Source: Chryseobacterium sp. JJR-5R
Lineage (GTDB): Bacteria; Bacteroidota; Bacteroidia; Flavobacteriales; Weeksellaceae
Direction: 5' to 3'
Length of the DNA: 64,000 bases
NCBI RefSeq assembly: GCF_034047335.1
Contig: NZ_CP139137.1
Span: forward strand, 3,596,001 to 3,660,000
The notes under the pieces were generated by a model, which saw nothing but the letters and a program-made list of their open reading frames with translations, was not told the DNA's origin and did no database searches. Numbering within the stretch: the first letter of the stretch is position 1; each line of letters opens with the position of its first letter. Of this stretch, positions 61,122 through 64,000 are shown piece by piece. The translations under genes and the position numbers were made by a program.

Positions 61122-64000
61122 TTAGTTAAGATCTTCGAATTCTTTTTTAGAACCTACGATCACATTCTGATATTCTTTAAGACCTGTACCTGCAGGAATT
61201 CTGTGTCCTACAATTACGTTCTCTTTAAGACCGTTCAGCTCATCAACCTTACCTGCCACAGCGGCTTCGTTAAGAACCTTGGTGGTTTCCTGGAACGATG
61301 CTGCAGACATGAATGATTTCGTCTGAAGAGCGGCTCTTGTAATCCCCTGAAGAACAGGTGTTGCCGTAGCCGGAAGTGCTTCTCTTACTTCCACCAAAGC
61401 CTGGTCTTCACGCTTCAGCTTGGAGTTTTCGTCCCTCAGTTCTCTTGCCGTGATCATCTGTCCCGGTTTGAAGACTTTAGAATCTCCGGCTTCCATTACC
61501 ACTTTAAGTCCGAACACCCTGTTGTTTTCTTCCAGGAAGTCATATTTATGTTCAAGGGCCCCTTCAAGGAACTGAGTATCACCTCCGTCAACAATAGATA
61601 CTTTCGTCATCATCTGTCTTACAATGATTTCGAAGTGCTTATCATCAATCTTTACCCCCTGAAGACGGTAAACTTCCTGAATTTCATTTACCAGATATTC
61701 CTGAACCGCGGTTGGACCTTTGATTCTTAAGATATCATCCGGCGTGATGGATCCGTCTGAAAGCGGCGAACCGGCTCTTACGAAGTCATTTTCCTGAACC
61801 AGGATCTGGTTGGATAATTTAACCAGGTAAATTTTTCTTTCCCCGGTTTTAGCTTCCACGATCAGTTCACGGTTACCTCTCTTGATTTTTCCGTAAGAAA
61901 CTACCCCGTCGATTTCTGTAACCACTGCCGGGTTTGAAGGGTTTCTTGCTTCAAACAATTCGGTAACTCTCGGAAGACCTCCGGTGATATCCCCTGCTTT
62001 TGCAGATTTTCTCGGGATTTTAATCAAGACCTTACCGGCCTTGATTTTCTCACCGTCGTTTACCATTAAGTGGGCTCCTACCGGTAAGTTGTATGCTTTC
62101 TGCTCAACGCCTTTGGAATCTACCACTTTTAAAGTAGGTACGGCTTTCTTGTTTCTGGATTCAGAGATTACTTTCTCTTCAAATCCGGTCTGTTCGTCAA
62201 TTTCTAATTGGAATGAAATACCCTGGATGATGTCTTCATATTCTACCTTACCAGCAGTTTCTGCAATGATAACCGCATTATACGGATCCCATCTACAGAT
62301 TACATCTCCTTTACTTACTTTGTCACCCGGTTTTACAGCCAGGATGGATCCGTAAGGTACGTTTGCAATCATCAACGGTGTTCTGGATTCGTTATCCGCA
62401 ACCAATCTGAATTCCGTAGAACGGGAAACCACTACTTCAGCCGTGTTTCCGTTTTCATCTTCAGAAGTAATTGTTCTTACTTCATCCATTTCAACGATAC
62501 CGTCTCTTCTTGCAACGATGGATGGGTTTTCTGAAACGTTACCTGCAGTACCCCCCTGGTGGAAGGTTCTCAGCGTAAGCTGGGTTCCCGGTTCCCCAAT
62601 GGACTGTGCTGCAATTACTCCTACCGCTTCACCCATATGGATTACTTTACCGGTGGCTAAGTTTCTACCGTAACATTTTGCGCAGATTCCTTTCTTGGCT
62701 TCACAGGTCAACGGTGAACGAACTTCAACCGATTCCAGTGCCGCTTCTTCAATTCTCTTGGCTAATGTTTCATTAATTACCTGATCTGCTTCAGCGATTA
62801 ATTCATCACTTTCAGGATCATAAATATTATGAAGGGAAACCCTACCTAAGATTCTTTCGGAGATTCTTTCAACAATCTCGTCATTTTTCTTAAGTGCAGT
62901 TACTTCTGTACCTCTCAATGTTCCGCAGTCTGCTTCTGTAACGATAACATCCTGTGCAACGTCTACCAGTCTTCTCGTTAAGTAACCGGCATCGGCCGTC
63001 TTAAGAGCGGTATCCGCAAGACCTTTACGGGCACCGTGGGTAGAGATAAAGTATTCCAAGATGGAAAGACCTTCTTTAAAGTTTGCAAGGATCGGGTTTT
63101 CAATGATCTCCGCACCGGTAGACCCGGCTTTCTGCGGTTTCGCCATCAAACCTCTCATCCCTGATAACTGACGGATCTGTTCCTTGGAACCCCTTGCCCC
63201 GGAGTCAAGCATCATGTATACAGAATTGAATCCACCCTGGTCAACTTTCATTCTGCTCATGATCATCTCCGTTAATCCTGCGTTGGTATTCGTCCAAACG
63301 TCGATTACCTGGTTATAACGCTCGGTATCGGTAATAAGCCCCATGTTATAGTTGGCTCTGATCTCGTCAACCGTTTCGATAGATGTTGCAATCATTTTCT
63401 TTTTCTCAACAGGAACTACAATGTCCCCTAATGAGAAGGAAAGACCGCCTTTGAATGCGTTTGAATACCCTAAGTCTTTCATGGCATCCAGGAACTTCAC
63501 AGTTGTAGGGAAGTCTGTATCATCCAATACCCTACCGATAATGTTTCTTAATGATTTCTTGGTAAGAAGCTCATTGATATATCCTGACTGTTTAGGAACA
63601 ATCTGGTTAAACAGGATTCTTCCTACAGAAGTTTCAATCAGCCTGGTAACAATTTCGCCTTCTTCTTTTACCGGAAGCCTGCATCTTACTTTAGCATTTA
63701 AAGAAACCCTGCCTTCAGCATAAGCGATTTCCGCCTCTTCAGGAGAATAGAATACAAGACCTTCGCCTTTTACTTTCATATCGTCCGTAGAGCTTAATTC
63801 TTTGGTCATGAAATAAAGACCAAGAACCATGTCCTGAGAAGGTACGGTAATAGGAGAACCGTTTGCCGGGTTCAGGATGTTCTGAGATCCCAGCATCAAC
63901 AGCTGCGCTTCAAGGATCGCTTCAGGACCTAACGGTAAATGTACCGCCATCTGGTCACCGTCGAAATCGGCATTGAAGGCCGTTGTTACCAACGGGTGAA
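61122..64000 (-). CDS. rpoC: RNA polymerase beta' subunit (N-terminal part outside window)
   Basis: The last 958 residues of the largest RNA polymerase subunit; the frame is open to the right edge. The catalytic motif [12 protein letters not shown], whose three Asp chelate the active-site magnesium, lies within the first 20 visible residues. Further landmarks are the second zinc site (C-G-T-L at one end and [12 protein letters not shown] downstream) and the trigger-loop segment [13 protein letters not shown]. The usual C-terminal clamp/shelf region ends in E-F-E-D-L-N. rpoB should lie just outside the window. Confidence 0.98.
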   Translation of the reverse strand, partial: HPLVTTAFNADFDGDQMAVHLPLGPEAILEAQLLMLGSQNILNPANGSPITVPSQDMVLGLYFMTKELSSTDDMKVKGEGLVFYSPEEAEIAYAEGRVSLNAKVRCRLPVKEEGEIVTRLIETSVGRILFNQIVPKQSGYINELLTKKSLRNIIGRVLDDTDFPTTVKFLDAMKDLGYSNAFKGGLSFSLGDIVVPVEKKKMIATSIETVDEIRANYNMGLITDTERYNQVIDVWTNTNAGLTEMIMSRMKVDQGGFNSVYMMLDSGARGSKEQIRQLSGMRGLMAKPQKAGSTGAEIIENPILANFKEGLSILEYFISTHGARKGLADTALKTADAGYLTRRLVDVAQDVIVTEADCGTLRGTEVTALKKNDEIVERISERILGRVSLHNIYDPESDELIAEADQVINETLAKRIEEAALESVEVRSPLTCEAKKGICAKCYGRNLATGKVIHMGEAVGVIAAQSIGEPGTQLTLRTFHQGGTAGNVSENPSIVARRDGIVEMDEVRTITSEDENGNTAEVVVSRSTEFRLVADNESRTPLMIANVPYGSILAVKPGDKVSKGDVICRWDPYNAVIIAETAGKVEYEDIIQGISFQLEIDEQTGFEEKVISESRNKKAVPTLKVVDSKGVEQKAYNLPVGAHLMVNDGEKIKAGKVLIKIPRKSAKAGDITGGLPRVTELFEARNPSNPAVVTEIDGVVSYGKIKRGNRELIVEAKTGERKIYLVKLSNQILVQENDFVRAGSPLSDGSITPDDILRIKGPTAVQEYLVNEIQEVYRLQGVKIDDKHFEIIVRQMMTKVSIVDGGDTQFLEGALEHKYDFLEENNRVFGLKVVMEAGDSKVFKPGQMITARELRDENSKLKREDQALVEVREALPATATPVLQGITRAALQTKSFMSAASFQETTKVLNEAAVAGKVDELNGLKENVIVGHRIPAGTGLKEYQNVIVGSKKEFEDLN

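Overview
This window looks like a chromosomal segment of a Flavobacteriia bacterium, most likely a Chryseobacterium-like member of the Weeksellaceae. The evidence is a SusC/SusD pair, type IX secretion C-terminal sorting domains, a TamB/TamL pair, DUF3467 next to rpoC, several TAnnTTTG (-7) promoter elements with few Shine-Dalgarno sequences, and an AT-leaning base composition. Genes lie on both strands. I saw no rRNA, tRNA, CRISPR array or intact insertion sequence.

Layout. 1-6.4 kb: envelope biogenesis (tamB, partial at the left edge, tamL, YihY/BrkB). 6.4-17.5 kb: argS, a low-GC susC-susD pair, rnhB, yidC and pyrG. 18-24.5 kb: PAP2 phosphatase, YceI, radA, a tightly overlapping methyltransferase-VanW-ACP phosphodiesterase trio, a DUF6702 protein, a RelE/ParE-type toxin-antitoxin pair and a HupE/UreJ-like protein. 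24.6-27.6 kb: M1 peptidase and an exported protein. 27.8-30.2 kb: groES-groEL, unusually separated by a four-helix-bundle (S23/IVS-type) gene whose two flanks can pair into an 18-bp RNA stem. 30.2-37 kb: an accessory region with an AT-rich solo AAA ATPase, XRE regulators, a lipoprotein gene with an in-frame stop, REP-like palindromes, a SymE-like toxin followed by an array of about ten 42-bp repeats, and a run of immunity-type orphans (SMI1/KNR4, DUF6624 and unknowns). 37-43 kb: Lrp regulator, a CMD-fold protein, a T9SS cargo protein and outer-membrane barrels. 43-54 kb: housekeeping (ABC exporter, truA, lpxK, pnp, TlpA-like lipoprotein, dinB, cytoplasmic amylase, carboxylesterase, alcohol dehydrogenase). 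54-58.6 kb: an NPP-type phosphodiesterase, then a putative exported redox operon (DUF5777 barrel, lipoprotein cytochrome c, YceI, ankyrin, DOMON/T9SS protein) behind a CRP-like operator, next to a Crp/Fnr gene. 59.5-64 kb: an EcsC protein with a TerB-like tail, DUF3467 and the 3' two thirds of rpoC.

The most unusual signals are the stem-enclosed four-helix-bundle gene inside groESL, the 42-bp hairpin repeat array downstream of symE (apparently within the same transcription unit, ending at a strong terminator), a sigma-54-like element in front of groES, and a TGTGA-N6-TCAC operator placed near -41 of the redox operon. Start codons were chosen by comparing family N-termini and signal peptides. 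Promoter calls rest on motif matches only.
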